A stretch of 64,000 nt of DNA from NCBI RefSeq assembly GCF_015668515.1, contig NZ_JADPFO010000002.1:190992-254991 (forward strand), in the 5' to 3' direction. Shown in pieces: positions 26,998 through 36,015 of this stretch (the first letter of the stretch is position 1; every line of letters begins with the position of its first letter). This stretch comes from Paraclostridium tenue. GTDB lineage: Bacteria; Bacillota; Clostridia; Peptostreptococcales; Peptostreptococcaceae. The position numbers and the translations under genes are program-made. The notes under the pieces were generated by a model. The model was not told the origin of the DNA, made no database searches, and saw only the letters and a list, made by a program, of their open reading frames with translations.

Positions 26998-29100
26998 ATG
27001 GCAAAAAGCTTAGTCATCGTTGAGTCGCCTGCAAAAGCTAAAACCATAGAAAAATTTTTAGGAAAGAGTCATTATACAGTAAAAGCATCAGTAGGTCACG
27101 TAAGGGATTTACCTAAAAGTAAATTAGGAGTAGATATAGATAATAATTTCGAACCTCAATATATAAATATAAGAGGTAAAGGGGATGTAATAAAGGAATT
27201 AAAAAAAGAGGCAAAAAAATCAAAGAAAGTCTTTTTAGCAACCGACCCCGATAGAGAAGGTGAGGCTATATCTTGGCATCTAGCTCATATATTAGGCCTA
27301 GATGATACAGAAAACTGTAGAATAGAATTTCATGAAATAACTAAAGATGCTATAAAAAAAGCTATAAAAGATCCTAGAAATATTGACTTAGATTTAGTAG
27401 ATGCACAACAGGCAAGACGTGTTTTAGATAGATTATTAGGATACCAAATAAGTCCTATACTTTGGCAAAAGATAAGAAAAGGGCTTAGTGCAGGTAGAGT
27501 ACAATCTGTTACTACAAAACTAATATGTGATAGAGAAAAAGAAATAGAAGAGTTTATACCTAAGGAATATTGGACTATAGAATTAGAAGCTAAAACAAAA
27601 GAAGGAGAAAACTTAAGTTTAAAATTCTATGGTGAAGATGATAAAAAGGTAGAACTTGAAACTAAGGAACAAGTAGACAATATATTAGATAGAATTAAAG
27701 ATAAAGATTTAATTGTAAATAGTATAGAGTCTAAATCAAGAAGAAAATCGGCTCCAAAACCATTTACAACAAGTATGCTTCAACAAGAAGCTGCAAATAA
27801 ACTTGGATTTACAACTAAAAAGACAATGATGATTGCACAAGAGTTATATGAAGGTATAGATATCGAAGGTGAAGGAACTGTCGGTTTAATTTCATATATA
27901 AGAACAGATTCAAAGAGAATATCAGAAGAAGCTAAGGAAAAAGCAAAAGAATTTATACTTGAAGAATTTAATGAAAAATATTATAAATTTGAAGATAAGA
28001 AAAAAGTTAAAGCTGAATCTAAAAAAGTTCAAGATGCACATGAGGCTATAAGGCCGACATCTGTAGATAGAACTCCAAACAAAATAAAATCATCTTTAAG
28101 TAGAGATCAATATAAACTATATGATTTAATTTGGAGAAGATTTGTAGCAAGTCAAATGGAAGATTCAGTATTTGATACTTTAAACTTAATTTGTAAAGTT
28201 GATAATATTGTATTTAAAGCAACAGGTTCAAAATTAAAGTTTGATGGATACACTAAAGTATACAATTTTACAGATAGAGAAGATAAATTACTTCCTTTAG
28301 TATGTGAAAAAGATAAATTAACTACTGAAAATATAACACCTAATCAACACTTTACTCAACCTCCAGCAAGATATACAGAGGCTAGTTTAGTAAAAACACT
28401 AGAAGAATTAGGAATAGGAAGACCATCTACTTATGCTCCAACTATAGCTACTATACTTAATAGAGAATATGTTGAAAAAAACGGATCAAGCTTGTGTCCA
28501 ACTGAACTAGGAAAAATAGTTACTAATATATTAGAAGAAAATTTCCAAAAGTTTGTTGATGTAGATTTTACTGCAGATATGGAAAATATGTTAGACGATG
28601 TTGAAGAGGGAAATATATATTGGAAAGAAGTTGTAGCTGATGTATATGCACCTTTAAAAGAAGCAATAGAAGTAGCAATTGAAAATATTGAAAAAATAAA
28701 TATGGATGAAGAAACTGATGAAATCTGTGAGACTTGTGGATCTAACATGGTTATAAAATATGGTAGATTTGGCAAGTTCATAGCTTGTAAAAACTATCCT
28801 GAGTGTAAAACAACTAAACCATTAGTTAATAAAGTTGGAGTGAAATGTCCAAAGTGCAATAAAGGAGATATAATACTTAGAAAATCTAAAAAAGGTAAGG
28901 CTTTTTACGGATGTTCTAATTATCCTGAATGTGATTTTATATCATGGAACAAACCAACTGGAGAGCTATGCAGTGAATGTAATTCATATTTAATAGAAAA
29001 AGTAACTAAGTCAGAGACAAAAGTAATTTGCTCTAATAAAGAATGCAAAAAAGTTAAAAATTTAGAAAATAATGATAAAAGCAGCGAAAATAGCAAATAA
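26998..29100 (+). CDS. topA: DNA topoisomerase I
   Basis: Relaxes negative supercoils by single-strand passage. The protein has 700 residues: an N-terminal Toprim domain (LVIVESPAKAKTI, then DPDREGEAISWHL), the active-site Tyr in ISYIRTDSKRI, and three C-terminal zinc-finger units of the CxxC...C..C form. ATG 26998 is chosen over the GTG/TTG in the longer frame because AKSLVIVESPAK is the family N-terminus and a TGGGGGTG site lies upstream. Confidence 0.97.
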   Translation: MAKSLVIVESPAKAKTIEKFLGKSHYTVKASVGHVRDLPKSKLGVDIDNNFEPQYINIRGKGDVIKELKKEAKKSKKVFLATDPDREGEAISWHLAHILGLDDTENCRIEFHEITKDAIKKAIKDPRNIDLDLVDAQQARRVLDRLLGYQISPILWQKIRKGLSAGRVQSVTTKLICDREKEIEEFIPKEYWTIELEAKTKEGENLSLKFYGEDDKKVELETKEQVDNILDRIKDKDLIVNSIESKSRRKSAPKPFTTSMLQQEAANKLGFTTKKTMMIAQELYEGIDIEGEGTVGLISYIRTDSKRISEEAKEKAKEFILEEFNEKYYKFEDKKKVKAESKKVQDAHEAIRPTSVDRTPNKIKSSLSRDQYKLYDLIWRRFVASQMEDSVFDTLNLICKVDNIVFKATGSKLKFDGYTKVYNFTDREDKLLPLVCEKDKLTTENITPNQHFTQPPARYTEASLVKTLEELGIGRPSTYAPTIATILNREYVEKNGSSLCPTELGKIVTNILEENFQKFVDVDFTADMENMLDDVEEGNIYWKEVVADVYAPLKEAIEVAIENIEKINMDEETDEICETCGSNMVIKYGRFGKFIACKNYPECKTTKPLVNKVGVKCPKCNKGDIILRKSKKGKAFYGCSNYPECDFISWNKPTGELCSECNSYLIEKVTKSETKVICSNKECKKVKNLENNDKSSENSK

Positions 29101-29124
29101 TGTGTTGAAAAGCAATTAATAGTA

Positions 29125-29153
29125 TTGAAAAAGATTTTAAATTATGATAAGAT
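29125..29153 (+). promoter_or_regulatory. Promoter of codY
   Basis: TTGAAA (29125-29130), 17-base spacer, TAAGAT (29148-29153), about 90 bases ahead of the codY start. Both hexamers are near consensus. The hslVU/xerC genes that often precede codY are absent, so codY needs its own promoter. Confidence 0.5.
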
Positions 29154-29240
29154 GACAATTGCTAAAGCAAGAACGTTATGCAATATAAATGTATTAAGGG
29201 TTATAAAAGTAGCCAAACTTCATGAGGAGATGATTAATAG

Positions 29241-30023
29241 ATGGCGAGTCAAATGCTAGAGAAAACAAGAAAAATAAATAAGACATTACAAACTAGTGGT
29301 GGTAGTAGTGTATCTTTTAGTTTATTAGCTGAAGCATTAGGTGAAGTTTTAAACTCTAATGCGTATGTAGTAAGTACTAAAGGGAAAATATTAGGCGTAT
29401 ATCTTAATGTTGAAAAAGATAGTTCAGTTATAGAAGATCAAGAAACACATAAGAAAATGTTTCCTGAAACGTATACAAAGAGCTTACTAAAAGTAGCTGA
29501 GACAAAAGAAAACTTAACTGGGGATGAAATGATTGAATTATTCCCTTATGAATCAGAAAGAAAGGATAAATACCTAACTATAGTTCCTATATTATCTAGT
29601 GGACAAAGATTAGGGACATTATTACTTTCTAGATATGATGAAAAGTTTACAGATGATGACTTAGTAATAGGGGAATATAGTGCTACAGTTATAGGTCTTG
29701 AAATATTAAGATCTATGGGAGAACAATTAGAAGAAGAAATGAGAAAAACAGCTGTAGTTAAAATGGCCATAGGGACATTATCTTACTCTGAATTAGAAGC
29801 TGTAGAACATATATTTGAAGAATTAAACGGAAAAGAAGGATTACTTGTTGCTAGTAAAATAGCTGATAGAGTAGGTATAACAAGATCTGTAATAGTAAAT
29901 GCATTAAGAAAATTCGAAAGTGCTGGAGTTATAGAATCAAGATCATTAGGTATGAAAGGTACGCATATAAAAGTACTTAATGATAAATTAATAGAAGAAT
30001 TAGAAAAAGTAAAATCTAATTAA
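29241..30023 (+). CDS. codY: Global transcriptional regulator CodY
   Basis: Senses GTP and branched-chain amino acids and represses nitrogen, amino acid transport and virulence genes when nutrients are plentiful. It has 260 residues: an N-terminal GAF effector domain (to about 155) and a C-terminal winged helix with [20 protein letters not shown] as recognition region. A GAGGAG site precedes the ATG. A likely target in this window is brnQ. A long terminator follows. Confidence 0.97.
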   Translation: MASQMLEKTRKINKTLQTSGGSSVSFSLLAEALGEVLNSNAYVVSTKGKILGVYLNVEKDSSVIEDQETHKKMFPETYTKSLLKVAETKENLTGDEMIELFPYESERKDKYLTIVPILSSGQRLGTLLLSRYDEKFTDDDLVIGEYSATVIGLEILRSMGEQLEEEMRKTAVVKMAIGTLSYSELEAVEHIFEELNGKEGLLVASKIADRVGITRSVIVNALRKFESAGVIESRSLGMKGTHIKVLNDKLIEELEKVKSN

Positions 30024-30073
30024 TGATAAAAAATAAGGCATCCATAATTATGGATGTCTTATTTTTTATCATT
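30022..30073 (+). terminator. Terminator after codY
   Basis: A long inverted repeat, from AATGATAAAAAATAAG to CTTATTTTTTATCATT, around GGCATCCATAATTATGGATGTC. It starts within the codY stop codon and could act in both directions. Confidence 0.85.
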
Positions 30074-30126
30074 AATTCCTAAAAATATTAATATGTATAA
30101 GTATACACATATTTAGGAGGGATTAA

Positions 30127-31383
30127 ATGAATAAGTCAATGGTGGCAAAACATGCTATTTGGCCTAAAGAAGAAGATATAATATTTAATTTATCAGAAAG
30201 AGCACAAATTGATGAAAATATATATGGAAAAGAAAATGTAATAAATTCTACTATAGGAGCACTTATAGATGATGAAGGAAAACTTGTAGCATTAGAATCT
30301 GTATATGATGAATATAAAAATTTAGATAATACTTTAATTGCATCATATGCACAGATAGCGGGACAAAAGGATTATATTGAAGCTGTAAAAAAAGCATGTT
30401 TTAAAGATTATATACCAAAAGGTCACATAAAAGTAGTAGCTTCTCCAGGTGGAACAGGTTCAATAAAATTGGCAATATTTAATTATACAAATGAAAATGA
30501 AAAAATATTAGTACCTAATTGGCATTGGGGTCCATATAATATTATTTCAGAAGAAATAAATAGAGAGCTTATAAATTATGATTTATTCAATGAAAAAGGA
30601 AATTTTAATTTCGATTCATTTAAAGATCAATTCTTAAACATATCATATAATCAGGAAAGAGTTTTTACTATATTTAATACACCAGCACATAATCCTACAG
30701 GGTATACAATAGATGATAAAGAATGGGACAAAATATTAGACCTTTGTAAAAAAGTAGCACTAGAAGATAAAAAGAAAATAATACTATTTATAGATATAGC
30801 ATATATAGATTTTTCAGGAGAAGATGGTAAAGATACAAGGAAATTTTTTGAGAAATTTTCAAACTTACCAGAAAATATATTAGTAATAATAGGATTTAGT
30901 ATGTCAAAAGGATATACTGCTTATGGTATGAGAAGTGGAGCTTGTATTTGTGTGTCATCAGATGAAGAAATAGCTGATGAATTTTATTATTCTTGTTCGC
31001 ATTCAGCAAGAGCAAATTGGTCAAATTGCAATAGAGGCGCTATGGAACTTTTAACATCTATAATAAATGATAAAGAAAAATTAAAAAGATATGAAGATGA
31101 AAAAAACAAATATAAAAATTTATTAAAAGAAAGAGCTAAAGTATTTGTAGACAAAGCTAAAGAGATAAATCTTGATATACTTCCATACAGGGATGGTTTT
31201 TTTATAAGTATACCATGTGAAAATTCTATGAAAGTATGCGAAAAAGCTATAGAAAGTAAACTTTATACTATACCACTTAAAATGGGAATAAGATTTGCAA
31301 TATGTGCTGTAAGTAAAGAGAAATGTGAAAAAGCACCTAAAATAATAAAAGAAGCAATAGATTTTGTAAATAAAAAGAATTAA
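30127..31383 (+). CDS. Aminotransferase class I/II (PLP-dependent)
   Basis: A 418-residue fold-type I aminotransferase of the aspartate/aromatic group. The PLP Lys lies in GFSMSKGYTAYGMRSG; NTPAHNPTGYTI carries the conserved Asn-Pro-Thr-Gly, and NWHWGPYN gives the ring-stacking aromatic. An AGGAGG site precedes the ATG. It stands ahead of iorA-iorB-buk, so it probably makes the 2-oxo acid (aromatic or branched) that IorAB oxidises. The exact amino acid cannot be read from the sequence. Confidence 0.85.
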   Translation: MNKSMVAKHAIWPKEEDIIFNLSERAQIDENIYGKENVINSTIGALIDDEGKLVALESVYDEYKNLDNTLIASYAQIAGQKDYIEAVKKACFKDYIPKGHIKVVASPGGTGSIKLAIFNYTNENEKILVPNWHWGPYNIISEEINRELINYDLFNEKGNFNFDSFKDQFLNISYNQERVFTIFNTPAHNPTGYTIDDKEWDKILDLCKKVALEDKKKIILFIDIAYIDFSGEDGKDTRKFFEKFSNLPENILVIIGFSMSKGYTAYGMRSGACICVSSDEEIADEFYYSCSHSARANWSNCNRGAMELLTSIINDKEKLKRYEDEKNKYKNLLKERAKVFVDKAKEINLDILPYRDGFFISIPCENSMKVCEKAIESKLYTIPLKMGIRFAICAVSKEKCEKAPKIIKEAIDFVNKKN

Positions 31384-31446
31384 TTTATATAAAACTTAAA
31401 TTAAAAATTTAAATAGATTTAATAAATTACATATAGGGGGATAAAT

Positions 31447-33231
31447 ATGAAATTATTAATGACTGGTAATGAAGCTATAGCTCGAGGAGCTTATGAAGCA
31501 GGAGTTAAATATGCATCTGCATATCCAGGAACTCCAAGTACTGAAATATTAGAAAATATAGCTATGTATAAAGATAGTATACTCGCTGAATGGGCTCCAA
31601 ATGAAAAGGTAGCACTTGAAGCTAGCATAGGTGGTTCTATAGCAGGGGCTAGAACACTTGCTTGCATGAAGCATGTTGGAGTAAATGTAGCAGCAGATCC
31701 ATTATTTACATTTGCATATACAGGGGTTAATGGAGGAATGATATTAGTTTCAGCAGATGAACCAGGAATGCACTCATCTCAGAATGAACAAGATAATAGA
31801 AATTATGCTAAGTTTGCTAAAATAGGATTATTTGAGCCATCAACTAGTCAAGAAGCTAAAGATATGATAAAAGAGGCTTATAAAGTTAGTGAAAAATATG
31901 ACACACCGATATTATATAGAGTAACTACTAGATTGTGTCATTCTAAAGGAATAGTCAACTGCGTTGATAGAGAAGAAATAAAAATTAAAGGTTATGTAAA
32001 AGATGTGAAAAAAAGGGTTACAGTTCCTGCACATGCAAGAAATTTAAGAATAGAAGTAGAAAAGAGATTAGATAAATTAAAAGAATATTCAAATACTACA
32101 GAACTTAATTTTATGGAAATAAATAATAATGAAATTGGGATAATATCAAGTGGTGTTTGTTATACATATGCAAAAGAAGTATTTAAAGATAATGCATCTT
32201 ATTTGAAACTTGGATTTACAAATCCTATGCCAGATAAAAAAATAAAAGAATTTGCTAATAAGGTAAAAAAGATTTATGTAATAGAAGAAAATGATAAATT
32301 CATAGAAGATCAAGTGAAATCAATGGGAATAGACGTAATAGGAAAAGATATATTTCCATATACAGGAGAGATGACTCCAGATGTAATAAGAAAAGCTATT
32401 TTTAATGAAAATAAAGAAACTATAAAATATAATGAAGATTTAGTTGTAGGAAGACCACCAACACTATGTTCAGGATGTCCTCATAGAGGATTCTTTTATG
32501 AGATAGGTAAAAGAAAAAATGTGATGATATCAGGAGATATAGGATGTTATTCATTAGGGTTTGCATCTCCTTATAATGCATTAGATTCTATAGTATGTAT
32601 GGGAGCTAGTTTAAGTGTAGGACATGGAGCTCAACAAGTATTTAATATGAAGGAAAATAATAATATGAGAGTTGTTGGAGTTTTGGGGGATTCAACATTT
32701 TTCCATACAGGCATAAATTCACTTATAGATATAGCTTATAATAAGAGCAATACTATATCTGTAATATTAGATAATAGAATAACTGGAATGACAGGGCATC
32801 AACAAAATCCAGGAACAGGATATACTTTACAGGGTAAAGAAGTTGAAGAGATTGACATAGAAAAATTAGTTTTAGCTTGTGGAATAAAAAATGTTAAAAC
32901 TATAGATCCAAATAATTTAGAACAAGTTAATAAAACTTTAGATTGGGCATTAGAACTTGATGAACCTTCAGTTATTATAACTAGATGGCCTTGTGTACTT
33001 AAAAAATTATCTATAAAAGACAAAAAAGAATTTGAAGGAGTATTTAAAGAAAAATGTGACGTAGATAAAAAGTTATGTATAGGATGTAAGTTGTGTATAA
33101 AATCAGGATGTCCATCTATATCTTTTGACAAAGAAAATAAAAAAGCTTTTATAGATAAAACTAGTTGTGTAGGCTGTGAAGTTTGCTCACAAATATGTCC
33201 TAAGCAAGCTATATATAAGGGGGATAAATAA
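31447..33231 (+). CDS. iorA: Indolepyruvate:ferredoxin oxidoreductase, alpha subunit
   Basis: Oxidatively decarboxylates aryl 2-oxo acids to acyl-CoA and reduces ferredoxin. It has 594 residues: an N-terminal pyrimidine-binding domain (MTGNEAIARGAYEAGV, YPGTPSTEI), a TPP-binding domain with GDIGCYSLG and GDSTFFHTGINS, and a C-terminal double 4Fe-4S ferredoxin domain (CIGCKLCIKSGCPSI and CVGCEVCSQICP). The beta subunit gene follows immediately. Ferredoxin reduced here would feed the electron-accepting half of Stickland metabolism. Confidence 0.94.
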   Translation: MKLLMTGNEAIARGAYEAGVKYASAYPGTPSTEILENIAMYKDSILAEWAPNEKVALEASIGGSIAGARTLACMKHVGVNVAADPLFTFAYTGVNGGMILVSADEPGMHSSQNEQDNRNYAKFAKIGLFEPSTSQEAKDMIKEAYKVSEKYDTPILYRVTTRLCHSKGIVNCVDREEIKIKGYVKDVKKRVTVPAHARNLRIEVEKRLDKLKEYSNTTELNFMEINNNEIGIISSGVCYTYAKEVFKDNASYLKLGFTNPMPDKKIKEFANKVKKIYVIEENDKFIEDQVKSMGIDVIGKDIFPYTGEMTPDVIRKAIFNENKETIKYNEDLVVGRPPTLCSGCPHRGFFYEIGKRKNVMISGDIGCYSLGFASPYNALDSIVCMGASLSVGHGAQQVFNMKENNNMRVVGVLGDSTFFHTGINSLIDIAYNKSNTISVILDNRITGMTGHQQNPGTGYTLQGKEVEEIDIEKLVLACGIKNVKTIDPNNLEQVNKTLDWALELDEPSVIITRWPCVLKKLSIKDKKEFEGVFKEKCDVDKKLCIGCKLCIKSGCPSISFDKENKKAFIDKTSCVGCEVCSQICPKQAIYKGDK

Positions 33232-33232
33232 A

Positions 33233-33811
33233 ATGACAAATAGTATACTTTTAGTTGGAGTTGGAGGGCAAGGAACTATACTTGCTAGTAAGCTTTTGAC
33301 AATAGGACTTATGGAAGCTGGATATGATGTTAAAATGAGTGAAATACATGGTATGAGTCAAAGAGGTGGTTCAGTATCTTCCCAAGTTAGATATGGAGAT
33401 AAAGTTTACTCTCCTGTTATAGAAATTGGAGGAGCTGATATATTAGTTTCATTTGAAAAAATGGAAGCTTTAAGATGGTTAAAGTATCTAAAATCAGGTG
33501 GAAAATTAATAGTTAACGATTATAAAATAAATTCTATGCCAATAATTACAGGAAAAGCTAATTATTTAGAAGATGAAATAAATGAAGAGTTAAAAAGAGT
33601 TGGTGCAAGATTAGTAGATGCATCAAATGATGCAATAAAGCTAGGTAATCCTAAAACTATGAATATAATATTGCTTGGAAGTTTAGTTAAGTCTATGAAT
33701 CTTGAAAATATTGACTGGAACAAAATTATAAGTGATAATGTAAAAAAGGAGTTTATAGACATAAATATAAAAGCATTTGAGGTGGGAATGAATTTAGTAA
33801 AAGGGGAGTAG
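33233..33811 (+). CDS. iorB: Indolepyruvate:ferredoxin oxidoreductase, beta subunit
   Basis: Partner of IorA, contributing the gamma-type (POR) domain. It has 192 residues: VGVGGQGTILASKLL at the N-terminus and SEIHGMSQRGGSVSSQVR are family signatures. I use ATG 33233, one base after the iorA stop, with GGGGGATAA upstream; the longer frame from 33176 overlaps iorA. buk starts three bases after its stop. Confidence 0.93.
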   Translation: MTNSILLVGVGGQGTILASKLLTIGLMEAGYDVKMSEIHGMSQRGGSVSSQVRYGDKVYSPVIEIGGADILVSFEKMEALRWLKYLKSGGKLIVNDYKINSMPIITGKANYLEDEINEELKRVGARLVDASNDAIKLGNPKTMNIILLGSLVKSMNLENIDWNKIISDNVKKEFIDINIKAFEVGMNLVKGE

Positions 33812-33814
33812 TTT

Positions 33815-34912
33815 ATGGGGTATAAAATATTAGCAATAAATCCAGGTTCAACATCTACTAAAATTGCAGTATATGAAAATGAGAGAATGATTTTTTCAAA
33901 AAGTATAAATCATAGTGCAAATGAATTAGAAATTTATAAAAATATAACCGATCAATTTGAAATGAGAAAAGAAAAAGTTTTAAATGTTCTTTGGGAAAAT
34001 GATTTCAATATATGCGATTTAGATGCCATAGTAGGTAGAGGAGGAATATTACCTCCAGTTAAATCAGGAGCTTATTTAATTAATGAGGTTATGGTAGATA
34101 GATTAAAAAATAGAGCAATTGTTGAACATGCATCTAATTTGGGAGCACTTATAGCTTATGAAATATCAAAAGAATTAAATATAAATGCATATATATATGA
34201 TAGTGTTTCAGTTGATGAACTAACTGATGTGGCTAGAGTATTAGGATTTCCAGAAATAGAAAGAACATGTTTAAGTCATGCACTTAATTCACGAGCTATG
34301 GCTATTAAATTTGCAAAAGATAATAAAAAAGATTACAAAGATATGAATTTAATAGTTGCGCATTTAGGTGGAGGAATAACAATTGCTGCACATGAAAAAG
34401 GAAAAATGGTAGATGTAGTTTCAGATGATGAAGGTCCATTTTCTCCTGAGAGAAGTGGTAAAATACCCGTAAAAAAAGTTGTTGATATGTGTTATAGCAA
34501 AAAATATACACACAAAGAAATGTTAAAAAAAATCAGGGGAAAAGGTGGTATAGTAGGTCACCTAAATACTGTAGATATTAGAGAAGTAGAAAATATGATT
34601 GAAAATAATGATGAAAAAGCAAAATTAGTATATAATGCACTTATTTATCAAATTGCTAAAGGGATAGGAGAATTAGCTACGGTTTTAGAAGGTAATGTAG
34701 ATGCTATAATTTTGACAGGGGGAATAGCATATTCTAAAAAGTTGACTAAAGAATTAGCTAATAAAGTTAAGTTTATAGCTCCTGTAAATATACTTGCAGG
34801 GGAAAATGAGTTAGAAGCACTTGCTTATGGAGCGCTTAGAATATTAAGAGGGGAAGAAAATTACAGACAATATGAAGAAAAAGAATTATTAGAAAGTTAT
34901 AGTGTAAATTAA
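33815..34912 (+). CDS. buk: Butyrate kinase (or branched-chain/aryl fatty acid kinase)
   Basis: Converts acyl phosphate plus ADP to the free acid and ATP. It has 365 residues of the acetokinase family: ILAINPGSTSTKIAVYEN at the N-terminus, GRGGILPPVKSGAYLIN, VAHLGGGITIAAH and ILTGGIAYS. Its place behind iorAB suggests it conserves energy from the acyl-CoA made there; a phosphotransacylase (ptb) needed to link the two is not in the window. Isobutyrate, isovalerate or aryl acids are possible substrates. Confidence 0.88.
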   Translation: MGYKILAINPGSTSTKIAVYENERMIFSKSINHSANELEIYKNITDQFEMRKEKVLNVLWENDFNICDLDAIVGRGGILPPVKSGAYLINEVMVDRLKNRAIVEHASNLGALIAYEISKELNINAYIYDSVSVDELTDVARVLGFPEIERTCLSHALNSRAMAIKFAKDNKKDYKDMNLIVAHLGGGITIAAHEKGKMVDVVSDDEGPFSPERSGKIPVKKVVDMCYSKKYTHKEMLKKIRGKGGIVGHLNTVDIREVENMIENNDEKAKLVYNALIYQIAKGIGELATVLEGNVDAIILTGGIAYSKKLTKELANKVKFIAPVNILAGENELEALAYGALRILRGEENYRQYEEKELLESYSVN

Positions 34913-34915
34913 TTT

Positions 34916-34989
34916 TAAAAAGGTATCTTAAATATATTAACAGATAGGAAAATAATATCTGATAGTATGATTTTAAGATACCTTTTTTG
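34916..34989. terminator. Bidirectional terminator between buk and the DUF1540 gene
   Basis: AAAAAGGTATCTTAAA pairs with TTTTAAGATACCTTTTT over a loop of about 40 bases. The T-runs on both strands suit the convergent genes. Confidence 0.75.
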
Positions 34990-35004
34990 TAGATGTATAA
35001 GTTT

Positions 35005-35310
35005 CTATTTGCTTACAAAAGTTTCACAAGAAGCATCATTCATATTTATATGAATAGATTCAGCTTTACAAGCACCACTATAATTATGTTTACAATTAGT
35101 TGCTGCACATGATATAGAATTTGTTTGTGCAATAGTAGATTCTGTGGCATTATTAGTAAATGAACTATATTCTCCTTCTTGGTAAGTTGAGCAAGTTGTT
35201 TCGCTAGTAGTATTAGCTTTACTTCCATCAACTTTTATTCCAGATGCATAACATCCGCCACTTCTGTTATAAGTACAAGTTGTAGCTGAACAAGTTATAG
35301 GGTTTGACAT
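35005..35310 (-). CDS. DUF1540 domain protein, Cys-rich
   Basis: A 101-residue protein with two copies of a short Cys motif (C-x4-C-x6-C...C): CSATTCTYNRSGGC near residue 6 and CAATNCKHNYSGAC near residue 70, separated by a Ser/Thr-rich linker. This matches DUF1540, a small putative metal-binding domain common in clostridia, sometimes spore-associated. The start is ATG at 35310 because GGAGG lies seven bases ahead; a start five codons upstream is also open. Function unknown. Confidence 0.8.
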   Translation of the reverse strand: MSNPITCSATTCTYNRSGGCYASGIKVDGSKANTTSETTCSTYQEGEYSSFTNNATESTIAQTNSISCAATNCKHNYSGACKAESIHINMNDASCETFVSK

Positions 35311-35325
35311 ATTAAATACCTCCAA

Positions 35326-35367
35326 AATAATAAATTCATAGTCATTAATGACTATGAATTTATTATT
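35326..35367. terminator. Perfect 42-base palindrome, probable terminator
   Basis: Positions 35326-35346 and 35347-35367 are exact reverse complements (21 bp per arm, no spacer). It lies between the two minus-strand genes, about 37 bases past the end of the zinc-finger gene, so termination on the minus strand is the simplest reading. A palindrome this perfect is otherwise unusual. Confidence 0.6.
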
Positions 35368-35403
35368 TGATTATTTGAAAAAAATATTAGTAATATATAA
35401 AAT

Positions 35404-35832
35404 TTAATTATTTAAACAATTTTCACAAAGTATATTAACATCATCATATGTTTCTCTTCCTAAATATTTATTTATATGATAAACGTTTAGGTTTTCGCTA
35501 CATCCACATTTTGAACACTGATTATTATAATGATTTAAAGCCTTTTCTTTGAAAATTTGCCAGTGTAAAGATTTTAAGTAAGAATTATAGTCAACTCTAA
35601 GATTAGATTCTAAAAATTTAATATAAATAGCATCTAAATCTGAAGTATTAAAATTTGTATTTTCAGGGTCAAAGTTTTCACACAAATCTGCATTTAAAGG
35701 TATATCATCTGAAATTATACATTTAATATTATATGTGAAATCTTTATTAGGACCTTCTAGAGAAAGATGCTTGCAATATGAACAACATTTTTTCGGTAGT
35801 TTTTCTTCTAAATTTTTTATCTTAGTATTCAT
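35404..35832 (-). CDS. HNH-like / zinc-finger protein, function unknown
   Basis: A 142-residue protein. The N-terminal half has CCSYCKHLS and later Cys (C-x-x-C like); the C-terminal half reads QCSKCGCSENLNVYHIN...ILCENC, with two CxxC pairs and a His, the frame of an HNH nuclease zinc finger. The second catalytic His is not clear, so nuclease activity is uncertain. The start is ATG 35832 with GGAGGG upstream on the minus strand; the longer frame to 35847 begins inside that site. Confidence 0.65.
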   Translation of the reverse strand: MNTKIKNLEEKLPKKCCSYCKHLSLEGPNKDFTYNIKCIISDDIPLNADLCENFDPENTNFNTSDLDAIYIKFLESNLRVDYNSYLKSLHWQIFKEKALNHYNNQCSKCGCSENLNVYHINKYLGRETYDDVNILCENCLNN

Positions 35833-36015
35833 AAATATACCCTCCAATATTGGTTATTTGTACAAGTATATTAATAAAATTTAATAATTATGATAAAAAC
35901 TTATTTCAATTAATTTATTTCAAAGGAATATTTAATATCAAAACTGAATAATTAATAAATTAGTAAAATAAAGTTAAAATTAATTAATTTAAAAAATATT
36001 TATTTGGAGAGGATT

